Assembly (NCBI GenBank): GCA_002914805.1
Contig: JXTB01000007.1
Span: forward strand, 1,580,923-1,644,922
Direction: 5' to 3'
Source: Parasponia andersonii
Lineage: Eukaryota; Streptophyta; Magnoliopsida; Rosales; Cannabaceae
Length of the DNA: 64,000 nt
Shown: piece after piece, positions 12,915 to 25,303 of the stretch
Numbering within the stretch: the first letter of the stretch is position 1
Layout: every line of letters starts with the position of its first letter
The notes under the pieces: model-generated
Told to the model about the DNA's origin: nothing
What the model saw: only the letters and a program-made list of their open reading frames with translations
Databases searched by the model: none
Made by a program: the position numbers and the translations under genes

Positions 12915-14163
12915 TTGTCCCCTCCTTATAAGAATTTCGTCCCGAAATTCAAGTACAAACCGGGAACAAGAACAATATTCTAAGTAATAGCCACTGAGAG
13001 TGTCAGGAATACTTGACTATAGAATTTACGAGTAGTAAACTAGACGCGAGTTAATGGAAGAGTGAAACAGATAGTCCTCACTTGGCATCAAAGCCCCGCC
13101 AACATACCGTACTGTACTATGGTATGGTATAATATAAGGACGCACATGGAGAGATCAAAATTATAAGATGGCTCAACAATAGGTACAAGAATCTAAACCC
13201 CCATAGTTGGAAATGACAACCTCAAGCATTTGAGCAGTCAAAAGATAATGGTAATAACCATGGCTAGAAACCAAGAACACAGGACTCTAAACACTGATTG
13301 TAAGGAACTAAACTAGAACAGTAGACCAATGTCAGATACAAGAATACTGTCCCCCTGATCATACGAGATCAACAATCTCCTGGGACATACCCATTTGTCT
13401 GCAACTAGTTCCCAGTCCTAGACAATGTTCGAGACAATGACTCTAACAAGAGTCTCATTTCAGGCACAGAACATGATCAAATAGATTTTAAGATGAAGAA
13501 CAATAATCCTTGTGTTACACCACACAAGATAAACAAGTCTAGAGATTGGAGGTGACATAAAGAGTTCAATTGTTCACAACCATCTTCTGCTCTCCGGTTA
13601 AAGCAAGGAATAACTCAAAACACAAACTTCCGGTTAAAGCGAGGAATAACTCAAAACACAAACTACTTCTAGTCAAATACAAGACTAGAACACCCAAACA
13701 GGAAATCGCCAATACAAGACATTAGTGTAAACTTCAATCTCAAATGCAAGCATCCAAACATGAGAAATTTCAAAAGCATTTCAAACCTTTTATCTAGTAT
13801 AAAGCCTCATTAAAGAAAATCAAAATGAATGCTGACCCAAAGACTCTACAAGTCCTTGGTATAAAGAAAACTCCATGGACATAATCCAATATCCTAAAAA
13901 TATACATATATAATAATTGAAATCGATACTTAACACCCCAGAAATAAGGTTCTAACAGGATAGACTGACTAGTACCATCCTCGAGTGACGTCTTTCTCCT
14001 ATGCAACCTCATTTCAATTTTTAATGAAAATAATTTTGAAAACATTTTTTTTTTGAAAACATTGGATATAAAAGTGTAAGGGCCTAGGAATACTACACTT
14101 GTTCACAATATTGTTTCTCCCTCGCCAAAGGTAAACCACACCTAAACTTTAAGTACCCTTTAC
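12915..14163 (-). other. Internal segment 1 of the non-autonomous element
   Basis: It starts with the minus-strand polypurine tract (12915-12940). The rest has no recognisable gag, protease, RT or integrase in six frames. A 31-base text ending in CAAAC repeats in tandem at about 13598-13630 and 13628-13662 (CCGGTTAAAGC-AGGAATAACT core). It ends with TTTAC (14159-14163), the TSD of the next insertion. Confidence 0.55.
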
Positions 14164-16914
14164 TGTGATGCCCAAGATTCTCACATACATAATAAGCTAA
14201 TAATAAACATATTCATATTGCATAATAGATATATCAAGCAACTAGTATCAATTTCATGGTAAATTACTCATTCTGATTGTTAAATGATCTATATTATTGT
14301 ACTAATATTTGTGGAAGTGCTCCCATGCAGTGTAAAGGCTCAGTACCCTTAAAGAGAGAGAGCTTGGTATGTGAAAGGGACAATGAATAGTAATACTATA
14401 CGAACATGCATTAAAATTATATCTGTTGATAACTTGGTCAAATAGTAGTTTTTCGGTAAAATGCATTTTTCACGCTTTTCGGAGCCAAATTGACTGTGCG
14501 TTTAACACGTCAAATAGTTTTTATTTAATTTTTAGAAATCATTTCTAGCATTTTCCAAAATATTGGTTTCAGGTAAGCACGAGGTGGCAGTTACTGTACT
14601 GAACTGTGTTTAATTACACTAAGCTAGCTTAGATTAAGCTTAATTGCGTAATGTCATCTTTGTGCACTCTAATAATTAGGCATTGATACTTTGTTTGCAT
14701 TATTAATTGGAGTCTAATTGACTTATTTTTATGTTTAATGATTGGTTATGGGGCTAGGTTTCACTAGATTACAATAAGATTGGCCATATGGGATTATAAG
14801 TCAAAGTATGACTAGTTTTCACCATTTTGGTCTACACTTGGGTATATAGGATGGACCAGCAACGTGGTGAGTATGCTAAGGATGTTTTAGAGCTGGACAC
14901 ATGGAAAGTAAGGTGCAAAATTCCAAAAACACCCCTTAGAACTTAAGTTATGCCATTTCTTAGTTATTAAGTATTACTTTTGGACCAAATCTGGTCACTT
15001 TCTTCTCTTTTCTCTCCAGCCATGACCTGAAACTCTCCCACTCATTTTTAGACTTCTATCAGCTCCCATTAACCATTTCCAAGAGTTTTCAAGTGGTAGA
15101 ACTCAATTTGGAGCTTAAGAAAGCAAAATAGGTCCAAATTAGTCAAGGTAATTCTACTAATTCTCCTTCCTAGGTTTTGTTTTATTATTTCAATTCTCCA
15201 CTTGATATCACTTAAATAATGATTCCTCTAGGTTCTCTTGAGTCCTAAGATCAATTTCTAAGCCAAAGAAATCAGTTTTGTGGAAGAAGAAGGCAAGAGA
15301 TTCAACAAAGGTTCAAACTAGTCAAGGTGAGGTTTTTATGGAATTTGGAATTGGTAATTTATTTCTATTACATTAGCCCTTAAATCAAAGCTTTTATTTG
15401 ATGAATAAAGGTCCTAGAAAACCTTATATATGGTTTGAAACATAGAATTTAAGTGGAGGATTAAAGTTAGACTTAAAGCCCCAAAGTTTGCTATTTGTGG
15501 ATTCAAGTGTTTTCATTGTTGGAATAAGTTGTCTACACTTGTAATTTGATTTCATTGCTTGGAATGTGTAAGACATTGATCCTTTTATGCAGATTACACC
15601 TATTTACTGGCTGGTTATGATGATATACAAGTGTAAAAGTGGTTTTAAACTTTGTTTAAACCGAAAGGAATTCAAGTGCACCTAGGTTGTTATAAATGAT
15701 CCTCTTTGAGGTGTATATATGGGAATTGGCTTGTGAATTGTTATTGCAGATCTTAAACCATGATTTTAATCATATGGAAATGTCCTAAAAATAGGGGAGG
15801 TACTGTCAAAATATTTTTAAAACCAAATGGTACTATTTAGAAGCAAATGGACTAGTTTTTATGAAAGTATGTGCCATTTTGGTTCATTTTGTGATTAGAT
15901 TTCCTGATTTTGTGAAAGTTGTGATTTATGCTTGTGGTTGCTTTCTTTAATCATTTTACATTATAGTAATCATTCTAGTAATAAAATTGATATCAGGTCT
16001 TCCACACACCTTACCACTGAGCATACTGACCCTTTTCACTATCTTTTCTGTCGGACATAAGGTAAGTAACATTACACCTGTAATGTAAGAAATTCTTTAT
16101 TTACTATGAATATTAAATATTTGGATATGTATATGTACGTATCTATTAGTCAGTCTTGCATGAGACATTAATGCGTGGTGTATTTGTATTGCCCGACGAA
16201 TATTAGTGAATAGGATATGGCGGGTCAGCGCCCAAATATGTGATATGGTTCCTTCAGGGACACTTTGGTTCCTTCGGGCACACTCTGGTCCTTTCAGGGA
16301 TACTATGGTTCCTTCGGAAACACTCTGGCGGCAGTATGGGGTGGACCTCTACTGTACACAAAGGGGATTTTTGGGGCTCGAGACCTCTATATAGCTCGTG
16401 ATATGTTACACATTCTTTGAGTGGCTCAGTATACAATTCGCGGTCTTATCAGGCAATACATATATACAGGGATCCCAACTATATGACCATTTGTTTCATG
16501 TTATATGTATTGTGCATCTGCATACGTTACTTACTGAGTTTTATACTCATTAATATTCTTACATTGCAGAAGGTACGGATGATATGTGAGTTAGAGGGGA
16601 AGCGCTGACTTTCTGACCGTGGCTTGTATATATGAGCATTTTGATGCTGTGGTTTTCTAATAGAGGATTTTGTAATTATTGAGTGTGTGTACATTATATA
16701 TATTTTTATGAGAGGTCCACAATGTGAGTATGTATATACGTATAAATTAGACTATGTATAATTATAAGAGGAATTTCTCTTTTTCTCCCAGAAAATTTAA
16801 AAAGTTTTAAATTTTCACTATTTTATCAGTTCTAAGTCGAGTAGTGTCTCCCAATCTCACTAAATATTTATACAAATATCCTTACGTACATGTGTGGGAT
16901 CAGGGGATGTTACA
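14164..16914. mobile_element. Solo LTR A (gypsy-like, 2751 bp)
   Basis: TGTGATGCCC...GGGATGTTACA, flanked by perfect 5-bp TSDs TTTAC (14159-14163 and 16915-16919). Its last 850 bp closely match the end of solo LTR B at 19655-20503, so the two belong to one family. No internal region or second LTR lies between its own TSDs, so LTR-LTR recombination removed the rest. Orientation is unproven. A motif near 16530 (TACTGAGTTTTA) read in plus corresponds to one read in minus in the 10621 LTR, which hints at plus. Confidence 0.85.
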
Positions 16915-17951
16915 TTTACAATATAACCTATAGTCCAACGACTCTTAAGATAAAAATCCATAAGTGATCTCAGTCCAATTACCATTAGCTATGTAACAAT
17001 AATCATGTTATATCTAATTTAAATCCAATAAGAGAATTAGATCTGTTTCAACATCAACATTTAGCAAAAGTCTCATTCCATGCATATATGATGAAAATCT
17101 CTAATAGTTTCAAGCATCAATCTACAAAGTTGAGTTATACATAGTAACCATTTAGTAAAACAAACATGGAATGCATGAAAGATTAGCATATTTTCCACAA
17201 TCAATAAACGGACATTTATTTCATAAACTGCACTTATTCGGTAAAATAACAAATCATGCCATATTTAAATTACCATGGTCAATTTTTTCTTTCAAAACTA
17301 ATAAAGTATTTGGGCCTCAATCCATATTACAACCAAACACGATGGAATGTTTTTGTGGAATTCTAAAATATTTTTCAAGGAAATAAAATAGGTTCCTCAA
17401 AAAGTTTGAAAGTTCACAATTCATTCTCTTTTTTTTTTATAAGGAAAAAAAAATTCAGTAGTTTAGAAAATAATAAAGTGTGAAATATTGTCAAAACATT
17501 TTCTCAAGTCAGGTAAAACAAACTCCAATTCTCATTTAACCTTTCAAAATAAATATTAATAGTTAATGGAGATTTATACTAGGCATGACAAACCAATTAA
17601 CATATATATGAACTCCATAAACTGGAAAGCTAGAATCAAATTTTTAAGAAAAATATCACGTACCAACATGCTCCACTCAAGGCTTGCCGAACATAAAGCC
17701 AATGCATATAACTCAAAACATATCAAATGTAAAACCAAGTCATATAACTCATTGCCTTTTACCGCCTTGAAATTCTAAATGTCATTCTCCTCCCAGCTCT
17801 TCTCAACACTGGGGAGACTGGTCAAAACCAATCGTACAATGCCCAAAGTCCAATTAAAACAAGTCCTACATAATCTAATGTAACTTGTTCACACCATGGA
17901 AAATCAAGTCAACATGAATTATTATAGTAAACAATCCAACAAATACCAAGG
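16915..17951 (-). other. Internal segment 2 of the non-autonomous element
   Basis: It lies between the two solo LTRs and is bounded by their TSDs (TTTAC on the left, CAAGG on the right). No coding similarity was found. Being flanked by one TSD of each neighbour shows it is host sequence for both insertions, not the interior of a two-LTR element. Confidence 0.6.
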
Positions 17952-18244
17952 TGTGATATCCTGAATTCCTAAACAACACCCAATTTTAAAGAGCTAATAA
18001 TAACTTCATGCATTGTATTTTTTTTTTATATATCTGCCTTACCTGTTTATATAATTTGGTGTTTATTTTAGAAATTCATTTTCATGTGTGCATATTATTT
18101 ATATTTTGTAATGTTAATTTAGTAACTTATTGATTGTAATTCTCTGAGTGATTTTCCAGTGAAATGCTCAAGATGTGCTCTATGGTACAAGTTAGAAATG
18201 CATTTAGCCATATAAAACAACTGAAAGATTTGCTTATTATCACT

Positions 18245-18285
<41 letters not shown>

Positions 18286-20503
18286 TTTTTTTCTACTCAA
18301 TTTAACTTTCAAGTGATTAATTATTGAATTTTTTTTATAGGAAAATATTTGTGCAACTTAAAAACTAACTCTTGTGATTTCATATATTTCTATATTTTTA
18401 GGGTATTTATTTAGTTATTTATTTTCTCCTTAATATCACGTTTATTTGGTTTTATGAAGTCTTTAAGTTTTCTTATATTTTGGCTTATAAAAAATAATAA
18501 TAATAATAAAAAGAAATATTTTGGTGGAGAGCCGACTTAAGTCGGTAGAAACTCTTAAAGTCCTATACTTATCTCTTTTCACTTTTCTTTATATATGAAT
18601 GTTGAAACCCACTTATTTCTAAATTGTTCTGGTGGAATCTATCTTAGAGTCCTCACGTTTTTAGAAGGTAACTATTCACCTGATTATTGTAGTTCTTCCA
18701 TAGATTTTTGTCTTCTTAGTACATGCATCTTGGATTATTTAATGAAAAACCTTGTTATGTTTATCTATATGATACAGTTGTGTTTATGAAGCTTTGACAT
18801 CTTCTACATAACTATTCTTACCAGATATTATTTGCAATAATTTCTAGGATTTACTTGCAATACCAAGTCTATTTCATGGGTTTGTGTATATACCTCAAAA
18901 TCCTATTCGTACATATAAGTTTGTCTTATTGTGTGATCGAAACAAGGACTCATGTCTTTGTTAATATCAGGATGATAACATCTCCTTTATATTCCATGTG
19001 TGGTTGCTTAAAAGTTGTAAAACCCACTTAGACTTATTTTATGTCTAAATTCTATGAACAAATTGGTGCATATTAGTATTTTTAAAAAAAAAATAAAAAA
19101 AAAAAACAGTTCAAATTGTATTCCGAACAATTTTTTTTTTTTTTATGTAGCTTATACAATTCGGTGCTCATTGGATATTATGCTCAATTATGTCTTATCT
19201 CTTTTCGAGCTAATATTTTGTCAATACTTGCAAAATGTATATGTACAAAGAAGCATTTATTAACACCTCAAGTAATTCAATTCTACATCAGTGAGTACTT
19301 TTTTTATGATTCTGTAAATGTGTGAGCATTTGAAAACTATAACACCCATATCTTTATTTTGTTTCTTTTACTACATGGATGGATTTTTATCTCAAAATTT
19401 GGTTACTGTGATAAATGATGTTGATTGACAATAATTTTTATGAATTTTCATGATATTTGTTTTGGATTAAATGAATAATTGTATTTGAACTTTGATTTTG
19501 GAAAAAATTGTGTTTAATGCTATTTTTCTTGTGGTTTAAATTGTCATTTCAAAAATAAAAAATAATAATAATAATAATAATAATAATAGGAATATATTGA
19601 CTGTACCTTGGACAAAGAGCATTTCACCAGAAAATACCCAAAAGCTCGAAATCGAAGTAAGTAACGTTACACCTATAATGTAAGAAATTCTTTGTTTCTG
19701 TGTATCTTGGGAATCTGTGAATATGAAATATTTGGATATGTGTATGTACTATCTGTTATTTAGTCTTGCATGAGACATTAACACGTGGTGTATTTATATT
19801 TCCTGACGAGTATTAGTGAATAGGGTGTGGCGGGCCAGCGTCCAAATATATGATATAGTTCCTTTGGGAATACTCTGGTCCTCTCGGGGATATTATGGTT
19901 CCTATGGGAATACTTTGACGGCAGTATGGGGTAGACCTCTACTGTATACAGAGGGGATTCTCTGGGGCTTAAGAGCTCCATATTGCTCATGATACGATAT
20001 ACGTTCTCTGAGTGGCTCAATACGCAATTCACGGTCTTGTCAGGCAATACAATATATACATGGATCCCAAATACATGATTATTTGTTCTCTGTCATGTGC
20101 ACTCTGCATCTGCATACGTTACTTACTGGATTTTATACTTACCTATATTTTTACATTGTAGAGGGTGTTGTTCATGTTTGAAATTGGAGGAGGAGTGCCT
20201 ACTTTCTGACCGCGGCTTGTGTATATAAGCATTTTGACGCTGTGGTTTTCTGACAGAAGATTTTGTACCTATTTTGAGTGTATGTATATTATGTATAGTT
20301 AAATGAGAGGTCCACTTTGAGAGGGTGTATATATCTATACATTAGAGTATGTATAATTATGAGTGGAAGCTTTTTTTTTTTCCTTCTAAAAAGTTTTAAT
20401 TTTCCCCGATTTTATCAGTTCTAAGTCGAGTAGTGTCTCCTGATTTTACTAAATAACTATAAAAATATCCTTACGTACGTGTGTGGAATCGGAGAATGTT
20501 ACA
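17952..20503. mobile_element. Solo LTR B (gypsy-like, 2552 bp)
   Basis: TGTGATATCC...GAGAATGTTACA, flanked by perfect TSDs CAAGG (17947-17951 and 20504-20508). It is the same family as solo LTR A, with near-parallel text from 19655 to the end (GTAAGTAAC-TTACACCT, TCTTGCATGAGACATTAA, GAGTAGTGTCTCC). It carries a (TA)n run at 18245-18285, a T-run at 19128-19144 and an (ATA)n run at 19560-19588. Confidence 0.85.
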
Positions 20504-21184
20504 CAAGGGACCATGCATTAACCAACAAGGTAAACTGCATCAAGAAAAATTTTAGAAGAGACATGCAATTTGCATCATCAAGCACACAAGACATAAGTGA
20601 AAAGCTTCACAGAATTTAAATCAAAATTCCCAATTCAAAAGTTTTCACCAAACAAGGATTTTTATAACCCAAGCAGTCATATCAATTTCCATTCTCCAAG
20701 CAATATATTCTACAAAAATCACAGGTATAAACCTTTAAACATACGCGTGAAGCTAATGATTTTTCCCAAAATTTATTTTCAATCCACACCAAAGTTTTCC
20801 GAGTAGTCAAACTTGTAAATCAATTTACGAAAGCATTCATTTGATCTCTAATCAAGTATCAAGTAGGGATTGGAAAATGCTTAGTAATCTACTAAGCTCA
20901 AAGTTTAAAATGGAACTTGAAAAGTTTGATTTATGAATATATATTTATTAAAACAAATTACTTTGGTCTTGAGGTCTCTCAAATCAACACTTCTAAACAT
21001 AAAACAAAATCATACTAGTATATAAATAGGTCAGGTGGCTTTATAAAGTTTAGTCTCAAAGTAACATTTTAACTTAAAATAATACATCCTTTGAAAAAGT
21101 ATATTACTTTCACCCTACCAATGCTCAAGTTTAAAATGTCCATAATTCCTTTGAAAACAAATATGTCACCTTAGTCAACTTGGC
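20504..21184 (-). other. Internal segment 3 of the non-autonomous element
   Basis: No coding similarity. It joins directly to LTR sequence at 21185 without the LTR inner boundary or a primer-binding site, so a deletion has removed the 5' leader and most of the right LTR. Confidence 0.5.
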
Positions 21185-21318
21185 GAGTGAGTTATCGGGA
21201 GGGGGGATGAAGGGGAGAAAGAGAGTGTAATGTGTATATATATTTAATTAGTTTTTTTTTTTGAAAAAAAAAACTGGTCAAAAGACCATATTACCCTTAA
21301 AAAAACTAGGATTTTACA
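21185..21318 (-). repeat. Truncated right LTR of the non-autonomous element
   Basis: GAGTGAGTTATC...ATTTTACA matches 12780-12914 of the left LTR (AGGGGGGATGAAGGGGAGA, GGTCAAAAGACCATATTAC). Only the outer end remains, about 134 of some 2290 bp. The outer terminus and TSD are intact, so truncation followed integration. Confidence 0.8.
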
Positions 21319-22477
21319 TCTCAGGTCTTGTGCACTTGATTTTCTCTCCAACAAAAAAGCGCCGTGTCATAAAAAAAATTCAAGCTTTCTTTCAGCCAAT
21401 CAACATCTACGTGCTGAGCTTACCTTTTTATTCCACATAGGATTATTCATCTATTACCAGATTTTGCATAAGAAACGTGAGGAGAAAGAGGGGAAAGGGA
21501 GAGTAAATTGTAAAGTGACACATCACACAACCAATCATATTTAAGCATAGGAATCCGTGAATAATTGGGAAACACTCTCTTTTCAGCAATAAAAGGACTA
21601 TGGGACAGAGGGAAAAAATACATAAAACTAGAGAGAGAAAGTCTATGGGAGACAGAGCAGTGAAGTGGAGTCTCTTCAACCGCGATTTCTCTAGTTTGAT
21701 TTTATTTTCAGTTTTAGAAATTTATTTTCTTTAGAATGTTTTCATTTAATATTTTTGTTTCTCTTAGTTTAATTATATTCTAGATTTCTTTTCTAGGGCT
21801 GCGATGTAGCCTAACTATGATGCTTTAAATATTTTTCTTTCAATTTAGTCCATTAAATATTTTTCCTAGTTGAGTTTTCAATTCTGTTCTTAATGCTTCT
21901 ATTTAATTGGTCCCTAAATAGATGATTTGTTAATCATAATGAAACCGGAAAGAGATTTATGTGTCTAGTTCGTTGGATTGAGAGCCATAAATTGCATGTT
22001 AAATAGGAATAGATTTACATGATTTGTGTAGTCGCTGTATGAGTTTCCATAGATCTTAAAGAATTCTTAATTAGTTTAATTCACATAGGAATATAGTGAA
22101 TTGATAATTAAGGATATTTTTGCTTGAACTCTGAAGAGGATAGAAAATAAATTAGGGGATCTCGACTATCAACTAGGGAAATAATTGTAGGCTATTAAGA
22201 TAGAGAATTTTTAGAGTGGATTAGTTACAGTGAAATCGAAACCCTAGGTTTAATTTCATTGATTTACATATTGTTTTATTTTTTGTTTTTAATTTTTATT
22301 CTTGTTTATTTAATTCAATTTAAATTAATTTTTCTTTAGTTAATTAATTTAAATAAAATTAGGATTAGCTAAATTTTGGTACTTAGTAAATCAACAATCT
22401 TCATGGGACGATACTCATACTCAGTACTTTATTACTTGTTTATGATACATACACTTGCATTCATAATTTTCACAACA
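21319..22477 (+). repeat. Athila 3' LTR, second part
   Basis: It resumes with TCTCAGGTCTTGTGCACTTG, matching 4168 and 4896 in the 5' LTR, and ends TTTTCACAACA at 22477, followed by TSD GCACT. Read with 10224-10620 it gives an LTR of about 1.55 kb without the tandem duplication of the 5' LTR. It contains a likely TATA region, CAATAAAAGGACTA near 21588. Confidence 0.85.
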
Positions 22478-22482
22478 GCACT

Positions 22483-23784
22483 AGTGTTAGGGTTGTGCAG
22501 TTTTTTTCACTCATATATCTTATATATATGGGGCCTAAAACTACTAGTCCTATTCCAACTAGGATTGGGCTTGTTCTCCAATTTGGGCTTTGCATATATT
22601 TTTATAAATATGTCCAACTCATGTAACTTATTTATAAAAATACCAACTTCTGTGTAGAATCATTATTTTATACAGTTTCATAAAACTAATTTCACAGATA
22701 CCACCAACTATTTAATGAGCTTTGTTTAGTTAGATAATGGACCTAATGGATCCGAATAATCTAAATTCCAATAGTATGATAAATACTTAATAACTCTTAT
22801 TATGGTATTTATATAAATACTGTTAGAAAAGGGGACACTCTACTAAAGATTCAATACTGCATTCTTAGATTAAATGTCATGCCTTTTATAGAGATTTAAT
22901 TAACTAGCCTTGATGAACCGATCCATCTAGTATATTCTATACCACATATAGAATCCCTATATAATGTTGAAGTTGGGTAGGTAAAATTATCCTAATACCC
23001 CTCAAAAACATATTTATCTTTAAGTTACCATCTTTCCATCAAGGAATAATGTTATCGATAATTTTACTTTCAATGGCTATTTAGACAAAATTATCAACCA
23101 ATTCACAAATTGAATACTAAGATCTTAGATTTAATTATTTCATGAATCTTGAAAGATCTTAAAGTAGCATTAATGTATAATTTCCTTAACTATTTAGTGC
23201 TCTTATCAATTCATAAATTATAACCTCCAATATACCAGAGTTCACCTCTAATTTCACTAAGGCTAGTCTTTTAACAAATCAAAAAGCTATAACTCATGAA
23301 AACAAGTTCAGTCAAACATCAAGGATTAAGATCTATACGCTAAGAGCTAGTTTGTAGTAATAGAAGAATTCAGTTACAGTACTCCAATTCTTTATATTAC
23401 CTGATTCAGTTCAATACACATAACTTATTTATGTTGTACTAGTGTTTCTATTATTAGTCAAACACTTCAATGATTTAAGACTCATCATTCCTGTTAAGAT
23501 AGACAAAAACTATAATCTTTATCAAATAAAGTATTACATTTTTATTTATAGATTGTAAACTAATTAATTTGGACTTAGATAAAGAGACAAATCTCCCCAT
23601 AATCAACACTTAATCATGTTTGTCTCTTTATACACAAATAAAGTCATGGAATCTTTTTCAAATTAATAAACTATTCAACTGAGACAGTTTAATGTGGCAA
23701 ATATCATACTTGCATATAAGAGAAAGTTGTTCACACTAAAAGAGTAAAATTAGAAATCTACTTTTTAGAGCAAATATCCTAACA
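22483..23784 (-). mobile_element. Copia solo LTR, 5' segment (element sense)
   Basis: This is the other part of the LTR at 3304-3769. On the minus strand it begins TGTTAGGATATTTGC at 23784. There is no coding capacity, and no internal region is present. Confidence 0.7.
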
Positions 23785-24015
23785 TATAGTCTAATATAAA
23801 CTCTGGATCCTTTTTCTTTGGAATGACAATAATATGAGTTGAATTAAGAGGTCTTACCGATGAACCCTTGTTGAGTACACTAATACAAACTCTACAGATA
23901 CTACCACAAATTACACTCTAATGCTTCTGGTAGAAAATGACATAAAAACTATTAGGACTCAATGCATTAGTTCCCCCTATTTGGAAGAGAGCTTCTTTGG
24001 GATTATCATAGAAAT
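23785..24015 (-). pseudogene. LINE ORF2 remnant: start of RT domain
   Basis: The minus strand reads NPKEALFQIGGTNALSP, FYVIFYQKH, and VRPLNSTHIIVIPKKKDPEF up to the break at 23785, next to the RPISLCN motif at 3299. In L1-type RTs these segments are consecutive (E-A-L-F-x-M, F-Y-Q-K-x-W, L-I-P-K-K). A single in-frame stop follows FYQKH. Similarity ends near 24015, so the LINE is either 5'-truncated or broken there. The AT-rich sequence beyond shows no endonuclease domain. Confidence 0.8.
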
Positions 24016-24687
24016 AGCATGTACTTTTTTACTTTTTAGAGAATGGAATGGTATAAAAAAAGAAAAAATAAATAATTTTTATCCTTTTAGCCAAAAAAAA
24101 ATTGCACCTTTTCATTGATATCAAATAAAGCCTTCTGTTTGTGTTTTTTTATCAAATTTTATCATATACACATATTCAATCAAAATTAAAGTTAAGAATT
24201 ATTTCAAAAATGACTTTATTTATTAAAATTATCAATTGGCCTCCATATAAAGAGTTGGAAGACAACCATCTAGACAACATCATAATAATAATAATAATAA
24301 TGATTTATAATTTCCTAGAAATCTAACTGTGTCAACCTTCAAACACACAAAAAAATTTATTTTCTAAATTTTTTTTACCAAATTTCATAAGTTAAAAATA
24401 TTCACTTTCAATAATTTTAATTCCAAATTTGATTATATATCTACATCCATAGAGATTTGACAAAAAAGAAAAATAGACATTTTATTTGATATTTAAATAA
24501 ATATGGGTTTTTTAGGAGGGAAGAAAAAAAACAAAACATGGTAGGTTTATTTTCATATTATCTTTTTAGAGAATTATGAATAAATTTTCTTAGTTTGGCA
24601 AAATATCTGAGTGATTCTACTATTTCTCAGAATAAAAAAATTATCTTTTAGCAAAAATCAATACAATTACACTTATCCCTTTAATTC
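24016..24687. other. AT-rich intergenic stretch
   Basis: No gene or classified repeat seen. A short (AAT)n run lies at 24280-24300. Small open frames here have no protein-like features. Confidence 0.5.
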
Positions 24688-24695
24688 AATCAAAT

Positions 24696-25202
24696 AGAGA
24701 TATAAAGTATGTCGAGCTGTTCTAGCCTGACCCATATTCTCATTAAAGGATCCGATACAACCCACATGCCCAACCCACGTTTATGCAAGCCCAAGTGGGT
24801 CATGTCTATACGAGCCACAATATAAGTCTAATTTTGTTGTTATTCTATGCTTTAAAATATCAAATATGAACTTAAAACTTATTCATATTCTTTTAAAATT
24901 TAAATAAATTGAAAATAAACAAAAATAAGTAAATAAATAAAATTAAAAGCATACAAATGAAAATATTTAATTAAGATTTTTGAAAATCTTAATTAAGAAA
25001 TATATTTAAAATTATGAATAGAATGACTAAATGTGGACTTAATGTGGGCCGTTCGAAATATAGGCCAGGTCGAGTAGGGTCTATCAGCTTATGATTAATG
25101 CCTAACTCGACCCCTACTATATATAATGGGTTAGACTAGTACCATATTTTTCTTCAGAATATAGGCTTACCCAAAAAACGCAGCCCATATTGACATCTTC
25201 AT
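24696..25202. mobile_element. hAT-type MITE, copy 1 (507 bp)
   Basis: Flanked by a perfect 8-bp direct repeat AATCAAAT (24688-24695 and 25203-25210), the TSD length of hAT transposons. The ends are imperfect inverted repeats: AGAGATATAAAGTATG on the left, and ATGAAGATGTCAATATG when the right end is read on the minus strand. It has no coding capacity. Its interior (TTTTGTTGTTATTCTA, ACTTAAAACTTATTCATATT) recurs in copy 2. Confidence 0.8.
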
Positions 25203-25303
25203 AATCAAATTTAAAATATGAAAAGACAAAATCCTTTGTTTGTAACCAAACAAATATCACTTGTAAAAGCTTTTATAAAAAAAAAATACTTGTAAGAGCA
25301 AAT

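Larger units (their letters stand above)
10621..21318 (-). mobile_element. Non-autonomous chromovirus-like LTR element, partly deleted, with two nested solo LTRs
   Basis: It begins TGTCACAACTC at 10621 and ends GGATTTTACA at 21318, flanked by perfect TSDs TCTCA (10616-10620, 21319-21323). Just inside the left LTR (12915 on), the minus strand reads an A/G-rich tract AAGGAGGGGACAA. It follows a motif close to the one before the 3' LTR of the coding chromovirus at 48696-57652. I infer minus orientation from this. The left LTR is also visibly related to that element's LTR. The three internal pieces (about 3 kb in all) have no gag or pol. The right LTR keeps only about 134 bp. Confidence 0.8.
3770..22477 (+). 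mobile_element. Athila-type Ty3/gypsy element, non-autonomous (gag-protease only), with nested insertion
   Basis: Both ends are exact: TGATAACTCTA at 3770 and TTTTCACAACA ending at 22477, flanked by the perfect TSD GCACT (3765-3769 and 22478-22482). Order: 5' LTR, primer-binding leader, decayed gag-protease, 1.6 kb non-coding, polypurine tract, 3' LTR. No reverse transcriptase, RNase H or integrase is seen, so it must have relied on proteins supplied in trans, as in the TR-GAG class of plant elements. The 3' LTR is interrupted by another element at 10621-21318. Without that insertion the element would be about 8.0 kb. Confidence 0.85.

Noticed and set aside
18240..18290. Replication origin or matrix region from the long TA run
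   Set aside because: A plain TA microsatellite inside a solo LTR; nothing else supports such a role.
14164..20503. A single short LTR element with LTRs at 14164-16914 and 17952-20503
   Set aside because: Each LTR has its own private 5-bp TSD, so they are two solo LTRs.
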